The notes: a model not told the origin generated them from the letters alone. DNA of 64,000 nt from an uncultured Porphyromonadaceae bacterium (GCA_902495075.1 CABUVO010000025.1:1-64000), one strand, 5' to 3'; positions 28,599 through 37,957 are shown, counted from the first letter of the stretch. Program-made: numbers and translations.

Positions 28599-29201
28599 TT
28601 ATTTCAGTTCTCCTTTACCTTCCCTGGTAATTTCAGGAATGTCTCCGGTACAATCTATAATAGTGGAAGGAATAAGTCCCCCTTCCCCTCCATCAATCAA
28701 TAAATCGACTTGCGTATCATATTTTTCCGCAATCAATTCCGGATTAACAGCATAATCATCTTCATCATATTGTATGGATGTTGTGAGTAATGGATGCCCA
28801 AGGTACCGAACAACTTCCCTCGCTATGTAACAATCAGGAATCCTTATGCCAACAGTCTTACGCCCTTTGAACACCTTGGGCAAAGTTGATGACGACCGCA
28901 AAAGGAAAGTAAAAGGACCTGGCGTGTTGGCTTTTATCAGTCTGAATTCAGCATCATTAATTTTAGAATAGTCCGCTGCCATAGAAATGTCAGAACAGAT
29001 TATTGACAGGTTCACCTTATCAGGATTTATTCCTTTTAGCCTACATATCTTTTCTATGGCTTTTATATTTAAAGCATCACAACATATTCCGTAAAGAGTA
29101 TCAGTCGGTAATATAGCGATATTACCTGCCTCAATATCTTTACAGATATCAGACAACTGTTTCTCAGAGGGATTGTCATTCCAAACTTTAATAATCTTCA
29201 T
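28599..29201 (-). CDS. TsaC/Sua5/YrdC family protein
   Basis: A 200-residue YrdC-fold protein with ILPTDTLYGICCDA, ICRLKGINPDKVNLSIIC, and the GPFTFLL and TVGIRIPD segments that bind threonine and ATP. It probably makes threonylcarbamoyl-AMP for tRNA t6A, or is a YciO-like paralogue; the KGRKTVGIR form and length are compatible with either. ATG 29201 fits the family start better than the longer frame. It is divergent from mtnN and shares a palindromic promoter region with it. Confidence 0.85.
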   Translation of the reverse strand: MKIIKVWNDNPSEKQLSDICKDIEAGNIAILPTDTLYGICCDALNIKAIEKICRLKGINPDKVNLSIICSDISMAADYSKINDAEFRLIKANTPGPFTFLLRSSSTLPKVFKGRKTVGIRIPDCYIAREVVRYLGHPLLTTSIQYDEDDYAVNPELIAEKYDTQVDLLIDGGEGGLIPSTIIDCTGDIPEITREGKGELK

Positions 29202-29271
29202 ATCAATGCAATTACGACCCCTATCACACAAAAATGTTAAAGACAAAGGTCAAAGATTATAAAATAACGGA

Positions 29272-29289
29272 CAAAATTAACTAATTTTG
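29272..29289. promoter_or_regulatory. Divergent, perfectly palindromic pair of -7 boxes
   Basis: CAAAATTA-AC-TAATTTTG is an 18-base palindrome whose halves read TAATTTTG on each strand. Each half faces one of the divergent genes, the TsaC-like gene (minus) and mtnN (plus). Neither half has a clear -33 partner. Confidence 0.5.
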
Positions 29290-29314
29290 CGAAATAAATG
29301 AAATTTGACAGCAT

Positions 29315-30004
29315 ATGAAAGTTGCAATATTAGTGGCAATGGACAAGGAACTGAACCTGATCCTTAATCAAATGCCCGAGAGAACAGAGATTCATGTTGA
29401 TGAATCGGTTTATTATTCTGGAAAAATTGGTTCACAATTAGTAATAGTAGGAAAATGCGGCATTGGGAAAGTCAACTCAGCTCTAAATACATATAGATTG
29501 ATATGTGAACATAAGCCAGATCTTGTCATCAATTCCGGTGTTGCCGGAGGTGTGGATGGCACATTGAACGTTGGTTCAATCTTGATTGCAAACAACGTGG
29601 CGTACCATGATGTATGGTGTGGTCCCGGCACAGAATATGGAGCGGCAGACGGTTTTACACAAAAATTCATACCCTCCGCCGAGGTGCTTGAAATCGGGGA
29701 AAAAATATTCAATGATAATCCAGACATTAAATTTGGACTTATATGTAGTGGTGACAAATTTATTCATACTGCAGATGAAGTTGCTGAAATTAAAAGCAAT
29801 TTTCCAGATGCACTCGCTGTCGACATGGAATCAGCATCAATCGCACAGACATGCACTAAGTGTGGAGTGCCATTTGCCATTGTAAGAGTAATGAGCGACA
29901 CACCTGGCGCCACGGAGAACATATCACAATATGTAGATTTTTGGGATAAGGCTCCCGAAAAGACATTTGAATGTGTTGAACACATAATCTCACAATTAAA
30001 CTGA
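29315..30004 (+). CDS. mtnN: 5'-methylthioadenosine/S-adenosylhomocysteine nucleosidase
   Basis: A 229-residue nucleosidase that releases adenine from MTA and SAH in methionine salvage and quorum-signal metabolism. Marks: N-terminal VAILVAMDKEL, VGKCGIGKVNSAL, NSGVAGG, the ribose-binding VDMESASIAQ and the catalytic aspartate in VMSDTPGAT, all in order for the MtnN/Pfs family. It is monocistronic: a promoter box lies upstream and a terminator hairpin starts 18 bases after the stop. Confidence 0.93.
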   Translation: MKVAILVAMDKELNLILNQMPERTEIHVDESVYYSGKIGSQLVIVGKCGIGKVNSALNTYRLICEHKPDLVINSGVAGGVDGTLNVGSILIANNVAYHDVWCGPGTEYGAADGFTQKFIPSAEVLEIGEKIFNDNPDIKFGLICSGDKFIHTADEVAEIKSNFPDALAVDMESASIAQTCTKCGVPFAIVRVMSDTPGATENISQYVDFWDKAPEKTFECVEHIISQLN

Positions 30005-30021
30005 TTCCTCATAATTATTAG

Positions 30022-30046
30022 TAATCTCGACCTGAAATCGAGATTA
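30022..30046 (+). terminator. Terminator after mtnN
   Basis: A perfect 9-bp stem TAATCTCGA / TCGAGATTA with a 7-base loop, followed by an AT-rich tail with several T residues. Confidence 0.65.
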
Positions 30047-30060
30047 TATTTTATACGCTT

Positions 30061-30088
30061 GAAAACTAAAAATTAAATTTTAGTTTTC
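30061..30088. repeat. Perfect inverted repeat upstream of the RND operon
   Basis: GAAAACTAAAA pairs with TTTTAGTTTTC (11-bp stem, 6-base loop). It lies about 70 bases before the candidate -7 box of the efflux operon. It could be an operator for a local or distant repressor, or a second terminator. Confidence 0.55.
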
Positions 30089-30158
30089 CAACCAACTCAT
30101 TATTGGTCAAATTTTCGCATTTTTAGACTTTTTAATATTTTTTCATAACATTAATTGT

Positions 30159-30166
30159 TAATTTTG
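30159..30166 (+). promoter_or_regulatory. Candidate -7 box for the RND operon
   Basis: TAATTTTG fits the -7 consensus and gives a leader of about 100 bases to the ATG at 30267. No TTG is present at the -33 position. Confidence 0.45.
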
Positions 30167-30266
30167 TAGTGAAATTTATTAAAAAAGATTCAGACCCGGT
30201 TACTTCATATCAGTAATTTGCGTCAAAGCACTATAACAGGTAAACAATTAAACAAATCATATCAAT

Positions 30267-31385
30267 ATGAAAGTCAGAAAATTGTATGCTTTGTCACTGT
30301 CTGCTTTAACAGTGGCAATGATTCTTCCCTCATGCAAAGGAAACAACCAACAGCAACAGGGTGCAGCTCCGGAACTCGCCGTGATGACGATCGGAGAAGA
30401 AGATGCAAAACTTGAAACAGGCTATCCAACATCTCTTCGTGGAGAAAACGATGTTGAAATCCGACCGCAGATCTCCGGCTTCCTGACAAAAGTAAATGTT
30501 GAGGAAGGACAACGAGTTAATAAAGGTCAAGTGCTCTTTACAATTGATCAGGTTAGCCTTCAGGCAGCTGTTGATGCAGCCAATGCAGCAGTTGCAGTAG
30601 CCCAGGCTAATGTCAATACAGCACAAACCAATGCAAATAATAATAAAATTCTTTACGATAAGAACATCATCAGTGCTCCTGCGTATCAGACATCGCAAGA
30701 TGCTTTAAATGCAGCAAAAGCCCAACTGCATCAGGCTCAGGCAAATCTTGTAAACGCTCGTAAAAATCTTTCGTATTCTGTTGTAACCGCTCCGGCGGCC
30801 GGCATAGTCGGAACAATAGATTTCCGTGAAGGATCATTGGTTTCACCTTCTACACTTCTGACTGTTCTTTCCAACAGCAGCGATATGAGAGCGACTTTCT
30901 CTCTTAACGAAAAAGATATTCTTAACATGACCGACAATGGCAGCCGCTCAATACAGGAAGCTATCGCACAGATGCCGGCAGTTACACTTCTCCTTGCAAA
31001 CGGAGAGCGTTATGAATATCCAGGTAAAATTATCTCAATATCAGGAGTCATTGATCCCTCAACCGGAGCTGCCTCGGCAACGGCTTTATTCCCAAATCCC
31101 AAAGGAATGTTACGTAGCGGAAACAGCGGACAGGTCCTCATTCCGTCAACACGCAGCAGTGCCATTTTGATTCCGCAGAATGCGACATACGAAATACAGG
31201 ATATGAAATTCTGCTATGTTGTGGGTGATTCAAGTAAAGTACATTCCACTCCCATTCAGATTGCAGCTGAAAATGACGGCAAAAATTATATCGTAACCGG
31301 CGGTTTAAAACCTGGGGATGTGATCGTAACCGAAGGAGTTGGTATTACAGTCAAGGATGATATGGTTATCAAACCAAAGAAATAA
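30267..31385 (+). CDS. RND efflux periplasmic adaptor lipoprotein (AcrA/MexA type)
   Basis: A 372-residue membrane fusion protein. The lipobox LPSC (Cys23) anchors it to the inner membrane. Then come the first half of a lipoyl domain (EIRPQISGFLTKVNVEEGQRVNKGQVLFTID, about 60-90), a coiled hairpin rich in Ala/Asn/Gln (about 92-150), the second lipoyl half (VTAPAAGIVGTIDFREGSLV), a beta-barrel and the membrane-proximal domain. It is the first gene of a four-gene run with permease, outer-membrane channel and an LpxA-type acyltransferase. Confidence 0.93.
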   Translation: MKVRKLYALSLSALTVAMILPSCKGNNQQQQGAAPELAVMTIGEEDAKLETGYPTSLRGENDVEIRPQISGFLTKVNVEEGQRVNKGQVLFTIDQVSLQAAVDAANAAVAVAQANVNTAQTNANNNKILYDKNIISAPAYQTSQDALNAAKAQLHQAQANLVNARKNLSYSVVTAPAAGIVGTIDFREGSLVSPSTLLTVLSNSSDMRATFSLNEKDILNMTDNGSRSIQEAIAQMPAVTLLLANGERYEYPGKIISISGVIDPSTGAASATALFPNPKGMLRSGNSGQVLIPSTRSSAILIPQNATYEIQDMKFCYVVGDSSKVHSTPIQIAAENDGKNYIVTGGLKPGDVIVTEGVGITVKDDMVIKPKK

Positions 31386-31396
31386 TTTTTTGAGCA

Positions 31397-34300
31397 ATGA
31401 ATTTATCAACATTTATAAATAGGCCGGTACTCTCTACCGTTATTTCGATTTTTATCGTCATATTCGGTATCCTCGGTCTCGCCTCTCTCCCAATTGAACA
31501 ATATCCGGATATCGCGCCTCCAACCATACAGGTCTCAACGACATATACGGGTGCCAATGCACAGAGTGTGTTGAATTCAGTTATCGCACCTCTTGAAGAG
31601 CAGATAAATGGTGCGGAGAACATGGACTATATGTATTCTTCTGCCGCAAACAATGGTTCTGCGTCGATAACTGTTTACTTCAAACCTGGCATGGATCCGG
31701 ATATGGCTGCCGTAGACGTTCAAAACCGTGTGGCAAAAGCGGCAAGTTTCCTTCCTGCAGAGGTTAACCAGGTTGGTGTAATCACCCAGAAACGCCAAAG
31801 CTCCATGCTTATGGTATTCAACGTTTACGATGCAGACGGTAAGTATTCTGAAGAATTCATCGAAAACTATATGGCAATCAATATCATCCCGGTTATAAAA
31901 CGTGTATCGGGTGTAGGTGATGCCATGGTGATGGGTGCTGACTATAGTATGCGCATCTGGCTCAAACCGGATGTTATGGCACAATATGGTCTTATGCCTA
32001 CAGATATATCAGCTGCACTTGCAGAGCAGAATATTGAAGCGGCTCCAGGTCAGTTTGGTGAGAACGGAAATCAGAGTTTTCAGTATGTAATGCGTTATAA
32101 AGGACGTTTACAGGATGAAACCGAATTTGGTGATATAATCATCCGTGCCTCCCAAGATGGCGAGATCCTTAGGCTTAAAGATGTGGCAGATATAGAACTC
32201 GGTCGTCTTTCATATGGTTTCCACTCAACGACAAACGGACATATCGGATGTTCGGCAATAGTATTCCAGTCGGCTGGCTCTAATGCTACACAGGTTGTTG
32301 AAGATATACAGAAAGAGCTCGATAAATTCCAGAAAGAGGCACCCGAAGGAGTGAAGATAATTACAACTATGAGTGTCAACGACTTCCTTTTCGCTTCTAT
32401 TCATGAGGTTGTCAAGACTCTTATCGAAGCATTCGTGCTGGTGTTCCTTGTAGTGTTCATATTCCTACAGGATTTTCGTTCGACTCTGATTCCTATCATT
32501 GCGATTCCTGTGGCTTTGATCGGTACGTTCTTCCTGATGAACATCTTCGGATTCTCAGTCAACCTGCTTACTCTATCAGCCCTCGTTCTCGCAATCGCCA
32601 TTGTGGTCGACGACGCCATAGTCGTCGTCGAGGCGGTCCACGCAAAACTTGATGAAGGATACACATCTTCCAAGCGTGCCGCAATTGACGCGATGAGCGA
32701 GATCGCAGGAGCACTTGTATCTATCACCCTCGTAATGATGCTCGTGTTTATACCGGTGTCATTTATGGGTGGTGTATCCGGTGTGTTCTATCGCCAGTTC
32801 GGTCTGACTATGGCAATGTCGATCGGTCTGTCCGCTGTCAACGCGCTCACATTATCTCCAGCACTCTGTGCTCTATTCCTTAAGCCTCATAAAAAAGAGG
32901 ACGAGGAACCGCTCAAAGAGCGCATGAAAGATGCTTACTCTGCGGCAGGCGAGGTTGTAAAAGAGACATATAAGAAACGTTTCCGTCTTAAATTCCCGCC
33001 CATAATAACACTTCTCCTGATAATCGCAGCAATAGCATTCCTTATGATGGGATGGTTTGACTTCGAAAACATAATGAAAGGCGTCATTGCCGTGGTTGTA
33101 GCCATCTTCGCGGTTGCTGGTCTGTTCTCCAAGGAATTTATAGATTTCTTCAATAAAGGATTCAATAAATTGCTTAAAGTCTATAACGTTGCATCTGGAT
33201 GGTTCATACGCCATAAAATTACAGGATTTACAATAGTTGCTGCTTCAATTGCTGTTCTTGTATGGCTTATGAGCACCACAGCAACCTCTATGGTGCCTCA
33301 GGAAGACACGGGCACAATCATGGGCGTAGTCGATATGCCACCTGCAACCGCTATGGAAAAAACCAAATCCATTATGGATCAGGTCGACAGTATCTGCGGA
33401 ACAATCAATGCAATCCAGACCCGTAACGCAATCACCGGTTACAGTTTTGTCGGTGGTCAAGGCAACACATATGGATCGTTTATTATCAAACTCCGTCCTT
33501 GGGAAGAGAGAGATGAAAAGACTGAAAATGCAAATGCCGTGCTCGGTCAACTATATCAGAAATGTTCTCAGATAAAAGACGGGCGTATCATGTTCTTCAC
33601 GCCTCCTATGATTCCCGGATATTCTGCAACGAGTGGTTTTGAAATCAAACTTCAGGATAAGACAGGTGGCGACCTTAATAACTTCTTTGCAGTTTATCAG
33701 AGATTCATAGCCGCCCTGAACGCACGTCCTGAGATTCAGATGGCATATTCTACATTCAATCCGACCTTCCCACAATATCTGGTTGAACTTGATGTTGCAA
33801 AAATCAAACAGGCAGGACTCACTCAGAATCAGATTCTTTCCGCGCTGCAGGGATATTACGGTGGTATGTACGTATCAAACTTCAATAAATTCGGTAAGCT
33901 TTACCGCGTCATGATGCAAGCTAACCCGGAAGCCCGTGTATCGCCAGAGACCTTGAAGAGAATAAAAGTAAGAAACGGTGCCACAATGGCTCCTATTGAT
34001 AACTTTGTTTCTCTAAAACGTGTTTACGGTCCTGACATCATCAACCGATTCAACATGTTTACCTCAATTGCCGTAACCGGTCAACCGGCTCCTGGATTCT
34101 CTTCCGGAGATGCGGTAAGAGCAATTGAAGAAGTGGGGGCGGAAATGCTTCCAACCGGATTCGGCTATGAATACTCGGGTATGACCCGCGAGGAAGCAAA
34201 AGGTGGCAGCAGTCAGACTGCCTACATATTCGCACTCGTGCTTCTCTTTGTCTATCTCCTCTTGTCAGCTCAATATGAGAGCTACATTATTCCGTGGGCA

Positions 34301-34783
34301 GTTATCCTTTCAGTTCCTTTCGGTTTGATGGGCACATTCCTTTTCGCAAGATTCATGGGTATTGACAACAACATATATCTGCAGATTGCGCTCATCATGC
34401 TTATTGGTCTTTTGGCAAAGAATGCCATCCTTATTGTTGAGTTCGCTCTTGAAAGAAGAAGGACAGGTCTTAGCGTTGTTCAATCAGCCATACAGGGAGC
34501 AACTGCCCGTTTGCGTCCTATCCTCATGACTTCACTCGCGATGATCATCGGTCTTCTCCCGCTGATGTTCGCTACTGGAGCCGGTGCAAACGGATACAAC
34601 GCGCTCGGTTCAGGAGCTATCGGAGGTATGTTGATAGGTATGATCCTTCAGGTTCTGATAGTGCCTGCGATGTTTGTGGCATTCCAGCTTATCCAGGAGA
34701 AGATCACTCCTCCGAAGTGGAAAGATAAAGACAACACGGGTATTACTTCCGAGATTGAGCAATACAGTATAACAAGAGAATAA
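31397..34783 (+). CDS. RND efflux permease (AcrB/HAE1 family) with a TM-containing insertion
   Basis: An 1128-residue proton-driven multidrug exporter. It begins with FINRPVLSTVISI and has the family SLPIEQYPDIAPP and the proton-relay pair Asp405-Asp406 in IVVDDAIVVVE, plus the second-half PWAVILSVPFGLMG and LLAKNAILIVEFA. It is about 80 residues longer than E. coli AcrB. The extra segment (about 500-582) lies in the cytoplasmic linker between TM6 and TM7 and holds two strongly hydrophobic stretches (about 533-551 and 559-577). The other domains look complete. It is 11 bases after the adaptor gene. Confidence 0.93.
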   Translation: MNLSTFINRPVLSTVISIFIVIFGILGLASLPIEQYPDIAPPTIQVSTTYTGANAQSVLNSVIAPLEEQINGAENMDYMYSSAANNGSASITVYFKPGMDPDMAAVDVQNRVAKAASFLPAEVNQVGVITQKRQSSMLMVFNVYDADGKYSEEFIENYMAINIIPVIKRVSGVGDAMVMGADYSMRIWLKPDVMAQYGLMPTDISAALAEQNIEAAPGQFGENGNQSFQYVMRYKGRLQDETEFGDIIIRASQDGEILRLKDVADIELGRLSYGFHSTTNGHIGCSAIVFQSAGSNATQVVEDIQKELDKFQKEAPEGVKIITTMSVNDFLFASIHEVVKTLIEAFVLVFLVVFIFLQDFRSTLIPIIAIPVALIGTFFLMNIFGFSVNLLTLSALVLAIAIVVDDAIVVVEAVHAKLDEGYTSSKRAAIDAMSEIAGALVSITLVMMLVFIPVSFMGGVSGVFYRQFGLTMAMSIGLSAVNALTLSPALCALFLKPHKKEDEEPLKERMKDAYSAAGEVVKETYKKRFRLKFPPIITLLLIIAAIAFLMMGWFDFENIMKGVIAVVVAIFAVAGLFSKEFIDFFNKGFNKLLKVYNVASGWFIRHKITGFTIVAASIAVLVWLMSTTATSMVPQEDTGTIMGVVDMPPATAMEKTKSIMDQVDSICGTINAIQTRNAITGYSFVGGQGNTYGSFIIKLRPWEERDEKTENANAVLGQLYQKCSQIKDGRIMFFTPPMIPGYSATSGFEIKLQDKTGGDLNNFFAVYQRFIAALNARPEIQMAYSTFNPTFPQYLVELDVAKIKQAGLTQNQILSALQGYYGGMYVSNFNKFGKLYRVMMQANPEARVSPETLKRIKVRNGATMAPIDNFVSLKRVYGPDIINRFNMFTSIAVTGQPAPGFSSGDAVRAIEEVGAEMLPTGFGYEYSGMTREEAKGGSSQTAYIFALVLLFVYLLLSAQYESYIIPWAVILSVPFGLMGTFLFARFMGIDNNIYLQIALIMLIGLLAKNAILIVEFALERRRTGLSVVQSAIQGATARLRPILMTSLAMIIGLLPLMFATGAGANGYNALGSGAIGGMLIGMILQVLIVPAMFVAFQLIQEKITPPKWKDKDNTGITSEIEQYSITRE

Positions 34784-34790
34784 TAGAGAA

Positions 34791-36170
34791 ATGAACAAAA
34801 TAATTAATTATATAATGTTGGTAGTGTTGACAGTTGCGATGAGCAGCTGTCACATCTACCAGAAATACGAACTTCCTTCAGAGGAAAACGCTATCGTCGA
34901 GGATTTCCGTAAAGCAACCGAACAGCCGGTTGATTCTGCATCACTCGAATACCTTGGATGGGAAAAAGTATTTACCGACCCTCTTCTCCAGAGCTATATA
35001 CGCCAGGCACTCGAAAACAATCATGATCTTGATGATGCTCGTCATAATGTCGAGATAGCTCAGGCTCAGCTTAAAGGTGCTAAATTAAGCTATTTCCCTT
35101 CGCTTGCACTTAATCCGAACGGTGGATCAGCAAGTTATGGCGGAAGTCATATGAACTGGAGTTACAGCATACCATTGGCTGCAAACTGGGAGATTGATGT
35201 ATTCGGTAAAATCCTTAACCGCAAACGTGGCGCAAAGGTTAGTGTAGAGCAGATGGAAGATTATGAACAGGCTGTTCGTTCACAGATTATTTGCGGTGTC
35301 GCCAATACATATTATGCTCTCGTGCTTCTTAAACAGCAACTTGATCTTACGGAACGCACCTCTGTAATCTGGAAAGATCAGGTCGAATCAATGAAAGCGA
35401 TGAAAGAGGCAGCATATGTAAATGAAGCTGCCGTGGTTCAAAGCGCTGCTAACTATTGGAGCATTATGGCATCAATACCGGATATCAAACAGAATATTGT
35501 TACAACCTCCAATACGCTTTCAACACTTCTGGGCACATATCCTCGCGAATGGGAGGTAACATCCGATTTGAGTTTTTCTCTTCCCGTTGATGTCAGGAAT
35601 GGAATTCCGATGTCATATCTGGCAGTCCGTCCGGATGTCCGTGCTGCAGAAAGAGGACTCGCAGCCGCATACTATACCACCAATAGCGCACGCGCGGCAT
35701 TCTACCCCACTCTTTCAATTTCAGCACAGGGCGGTTTCACAAATCTTCTTGGAAGCATGATCACCAATCCCGGAAAGTGGTTTATACAGCTTGCCGGTCA
35801 GCTCGCCGCTCCGCTTTTCTCACGAGGTCAGAACATCGCTACTCTTGAGGCTGCCAAGGCTCGCCAGAAACAGGCTATGAACGCATTTGAAAAAGCCGTG
35901 CTCACTGCAAGTTCTGATGTCAGCAACGCACTCGCTCAAATAGCAAATGTGAATGACAAAAAAATATCTTTGGAGCAGCAGATAGATAATTTGGAAAAAA
36001 GTGTGGAATATACCCAAGAATTATTAACTTTGGACCAGAAAACAACCTACCTTGAAGTTCTTACAGCACGTTCGAGCCTTCTTAGCGCCCAGCTTTCGAG
36101 CCTTGCATGCTGGCACACTCAGGTAGCTTCACTCATTAGCCTCTATCAGGCAGTTGGTGGAGGAAGATAA
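34791..36170 (+). CDS. Outer-membrane efflux channel lipoprotein (TolC/OprM, NodT type)
   Basis: A 459-residue outer-membrane factor with a lipobox in AMSSC (Cys20). Two repeats of the TolC fold are recognisable from DDARHNVEIAQAQLKGAKLSYFPSL and RAAERGLAAAYYTTNSARAAFYPTLS. LAANWEIDVFGKI is typical of the OprM/NodT group. It completes the tripartite pump, 7 bases after the permease, and is followed 24 bases later by the LpxA-type gene. Confidence 0.92.
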   Translation: MNKIINYIMLVVLTVAMSSCHIYQKYELPSEENAIVEDFRKATEQPVDSASLEYLGWEKVFTDPLLQSYIRQALENNHDLDDARHNVEIAQAQLKGAKLSYFPSLALNPNGGSASYGGSHMNWSYSIPLAANWEIDVFGKILNRKRGAKVSVEQMEDYEQAVRSQIICGVANTYYALVLLKQQLDLTERTSVIWKDQVESMKAMKEAAYVNEAAVVQSAANYWSIMASIPDIKQNIVTTSNTLSTLLGTYPREWEVTSDLSFSLPVDVRNGIPMSYLAVRPDVRAAERGLAAAYYTTNSARAAFYPTLSISAQGGFTNLLGSMITNPGKWFIQLAGQLAAPLFSRGQNIATLEAAKARQKQAMNAFEKAVLTASSDVSNALAQIANVNDKKISLEQQIDNLEKSVEYTQELLTLDQKTTYLEVLTARSSLLSAQLSSLACWHTQVASLISLYQAVGGGR

Positions 36171-36194
36171 GGTTAACCTCAAAAACTTAATACT

Positions 36195-36992
36195 ATGTTT
36201 CAAATCAGCCCTCTTGCGTTTGTACATCCAAACGCAAAAATTGGAGATAATGTCACAATTAATGCATTCGCATATATTGATGACAACGTGGAAATCGGTG
36301 AGGGATGTGTGATCGGACCTCATGTCAGCATCCGTTCTGGTGCAAGAATCGGGAAAAACAACCGCTTTTTCGATGGATGTGTGATTGCAGCCGATCCCCA
36401 GGATTTCCGATGGAAAGGAGATGAATCATTTGTTGAAATAGGAGACAACAACTGCATCCGAGAGCATGTGATCATCAACCGCAGCATACATGCAGGAAAA
36501 TCCACAAAAATCGGCAACAACTCTTTCATAATGGCGCAAAGCCATATAGGACATGATTCGGAAGTTGGCAATTACGTGGTGATCGGTAATGCGGCAAAGA
36601 TTGCAGGAGCATGCAAAATAGGCAACTTTACCATCTTGTCATCAAACGCACTTGTACATGAGAATTGTGATGTCGCCGAGTGGGTTCTTATAAAAGGTGG
36701 ATGCAGGGTAAACAATAACGTGCCACCATTCGCAATCATGGCTCATAACCCTATTGAATATTTTGGAGTCAATGCATATATACTCCGAAAGGGTAAGAAG
36801 TCAGAAGCTATAATAGATGCCATAGCGCAATGTTATAGGCATATCTACCAAAGCCAGACTTCTCCTTTCAATGCGATAAAACGCATTGAATCGGATATTG
36901 AGCCAAGTGCTGAAAGAGATGAAATTCTGAAATTCGTAAAGAAACATGAATATCGTCTCGCAGCCCTTCCGCCGGAAGTGAGTGAAGAGTAA
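36195..36992 (+). CDS. LpxA-type UDP-N-acetylglucosamine O-acyltransferase
   Basis: A 265-residue left-handed beta-helix acyltransferase with hexapeptide repeats over about 1-190 and a C-terminal helical tail. It aligns to LpxA throughout: FVHPNAKIGDN, IGPHVSI, the insert DPQDFRWKGDESFVEIG, IREHVIINR, and the catalytic histidine in SHIGHDSEVGN. LpxA adds a 3-hydroxyacyl chain to UDP-GlcNAc in the first step of lipid A synthesis. Bacteroidetes normally carry lpxA beside lpxC-fabZ and lpxD, which are not here, so this could be the sole copy or a paralogue. It is co-directional with the efflux pump. Confidence 0.82.
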   Translation: MFQISPLAFVHPNAKIGDNVTINAFAYIDDNVEIGEGCVIGPHVSIRSGARIGKNNRFFDGCVIAADPQDFRWKGDESFVEIGDNNCIREHVIINRSIHAGKSTKIGNNSFIMAQSHIGHDSEVGNYVVIGNAAKIAGACKIGNFTILSSNALVHENCDVAEWVLIKGGCRVNNNVPPFAIMAHNPIEYFGVNAYILRKGKKSEAIIDAIAQCYRHIYQSQTSPFNAIKRIESDIEPSAERDEILKFVKKHEYRLAALPPEVSEE

Positions 36993-37007
36993 AGTTCGTT
37001 TATATCC

Positions 37008-37043
37008 AATCGGGGAAAAACCTTTTTAGGTTTTTCCCCGATT
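37008..37043 (+). terminator. Strong terminator after the efflux/LpxA operon
   Basis: A perfect 16-bp stem (37008-37023 with 37028-37043) around a TTTT loop, GC-rich in the middle (CGGGG/CCCCG), followed by CTTTTAT. It separates the operon from the cdsA promoter 26 bases downstream. Confidence 0.88.
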
Positions 37044-37068
37044 CTTTTATCAATAAATTAAAGTGCGC

Positions 37069-37099
37069 TTGCAATTATCCCTTATAATAACTAACTTTG
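37069..37099 (+). promoter_or_regulatory. Promoter of cdsA
   Basis: TTG (37069-37071), 20-base spacer, TAACTTTG (37092-37099). This gives a leader of about 25-30 bases to the ATG at 37130. Confidence 0.75.
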
Positions 37100-37129
37100 C
37101 CTTATCATAGAAACCTAATTAATATAGAA

Positions 37130-37945
37130 ATGGATCTGAAGAAATTAACGGTGCGGACATTATCGGGCATAATATACTGTGGAATCATTATAGGATGCAT
37201 ACTGGCAGGTCATGAAGCGGTTGCTATAATGGCATCTATATTTGGTGTGCTTGCCATTATCGAATTTTCCAAGATTTGTTCAGATCTAAACGTCCGCAGA
37301 ATCCCCACTCTTCTTCTTGATATTGCGGGATGTGTATCCTTGTGTTTTGGGGTATATATTTTCCCGATATTACTATGGATAGCGATAATGATTGGAAGGT
37401 TTATTGAGGAGTTGTATATCAATGATGAGCACCCACTTCGCAACCTCGCGCATTCTATGATGAGCCAGATATATATTGGCGTTCCTTTAGGCTGCGCTGT
37501 GGGAATATCATACATGTTCAACAAACCGGAAACCCTTCTTGCCGTTTTCCTATTCTTATGGATAAACGACACAGGGGCATTTCTTGTAGGAAGCACCATC
37601 GGACGCCATAGATTATTCGAAAGGATATCACCTAAAAAATCTTGGGAAGGGTTCTTTGGTGGTCTTATATTCAATCTGGCTGCAGCATTTATATTCTGTA
37701 AGTATTGTTCAGATTTCTTCGGTCTGGAATCTAATTTACCTTTATGGCTCGGTCTTTCCGCGGTTGTCAGCATTTTCGGCACATGGGGTGATCTGGTGGA
37801 ATCATTAATAAAACGCACACTTCACATTAAAGATTCCGGAAAAATACTTCCGGGACATGGCGGAATACTCGACAGAATTGATTCGTTACTTCTTGCCGCA
37901 CCAGCAGTGCTCGTATACCTTACTATTTGGTATATTCTATTGTAG
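37130..37945 (+). CDS. cdsA: Phosphatidate cytidylyltransferase (CDP-diacylglycerol synthase)
   Basis: A 271-residue membrane enzyme that makes CDP-diacylglycerol from phosphatidate and CTP. It has about seven to eight hydrophobic segments, ISPKKSWEGFFGG and the family signature around SLIKRTLHIKDSGKILPGHGG followed by DRID, with the catalytic aspartates intact. ATG 37130 is used; the longer frame would begin with TTG inside the promoter. It is convergent with the PorT-like gene, with only 12 bases between stops. Confidence 0.94.
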   Translation: MDLKKLTVRTLSGIIYCGIIIGCILAGHEAVAIMASIFGVLAIIEFSKICSDLNVRRIPTLLLDIAGCVSLCFGVYIFPILLWIAIMIGRFIEELYINDEHPLRNLAHSMMSQIYIGVPLGCAVGISYMFNKPETLLAVFLFLWINDTGAFLVGSTIGRHRLFERISPKKSWEGFFGGLIFNLAAAFIFCKYCSDFFGLESNLPLWLGLSAVVSIFGTWGDLVESLIKRTLHIKDSGKILPGHGGILDRIDSLLLAAPAVLVYLTIWYILL

Positions 37946-37957
37946 CGATTTAAATTT

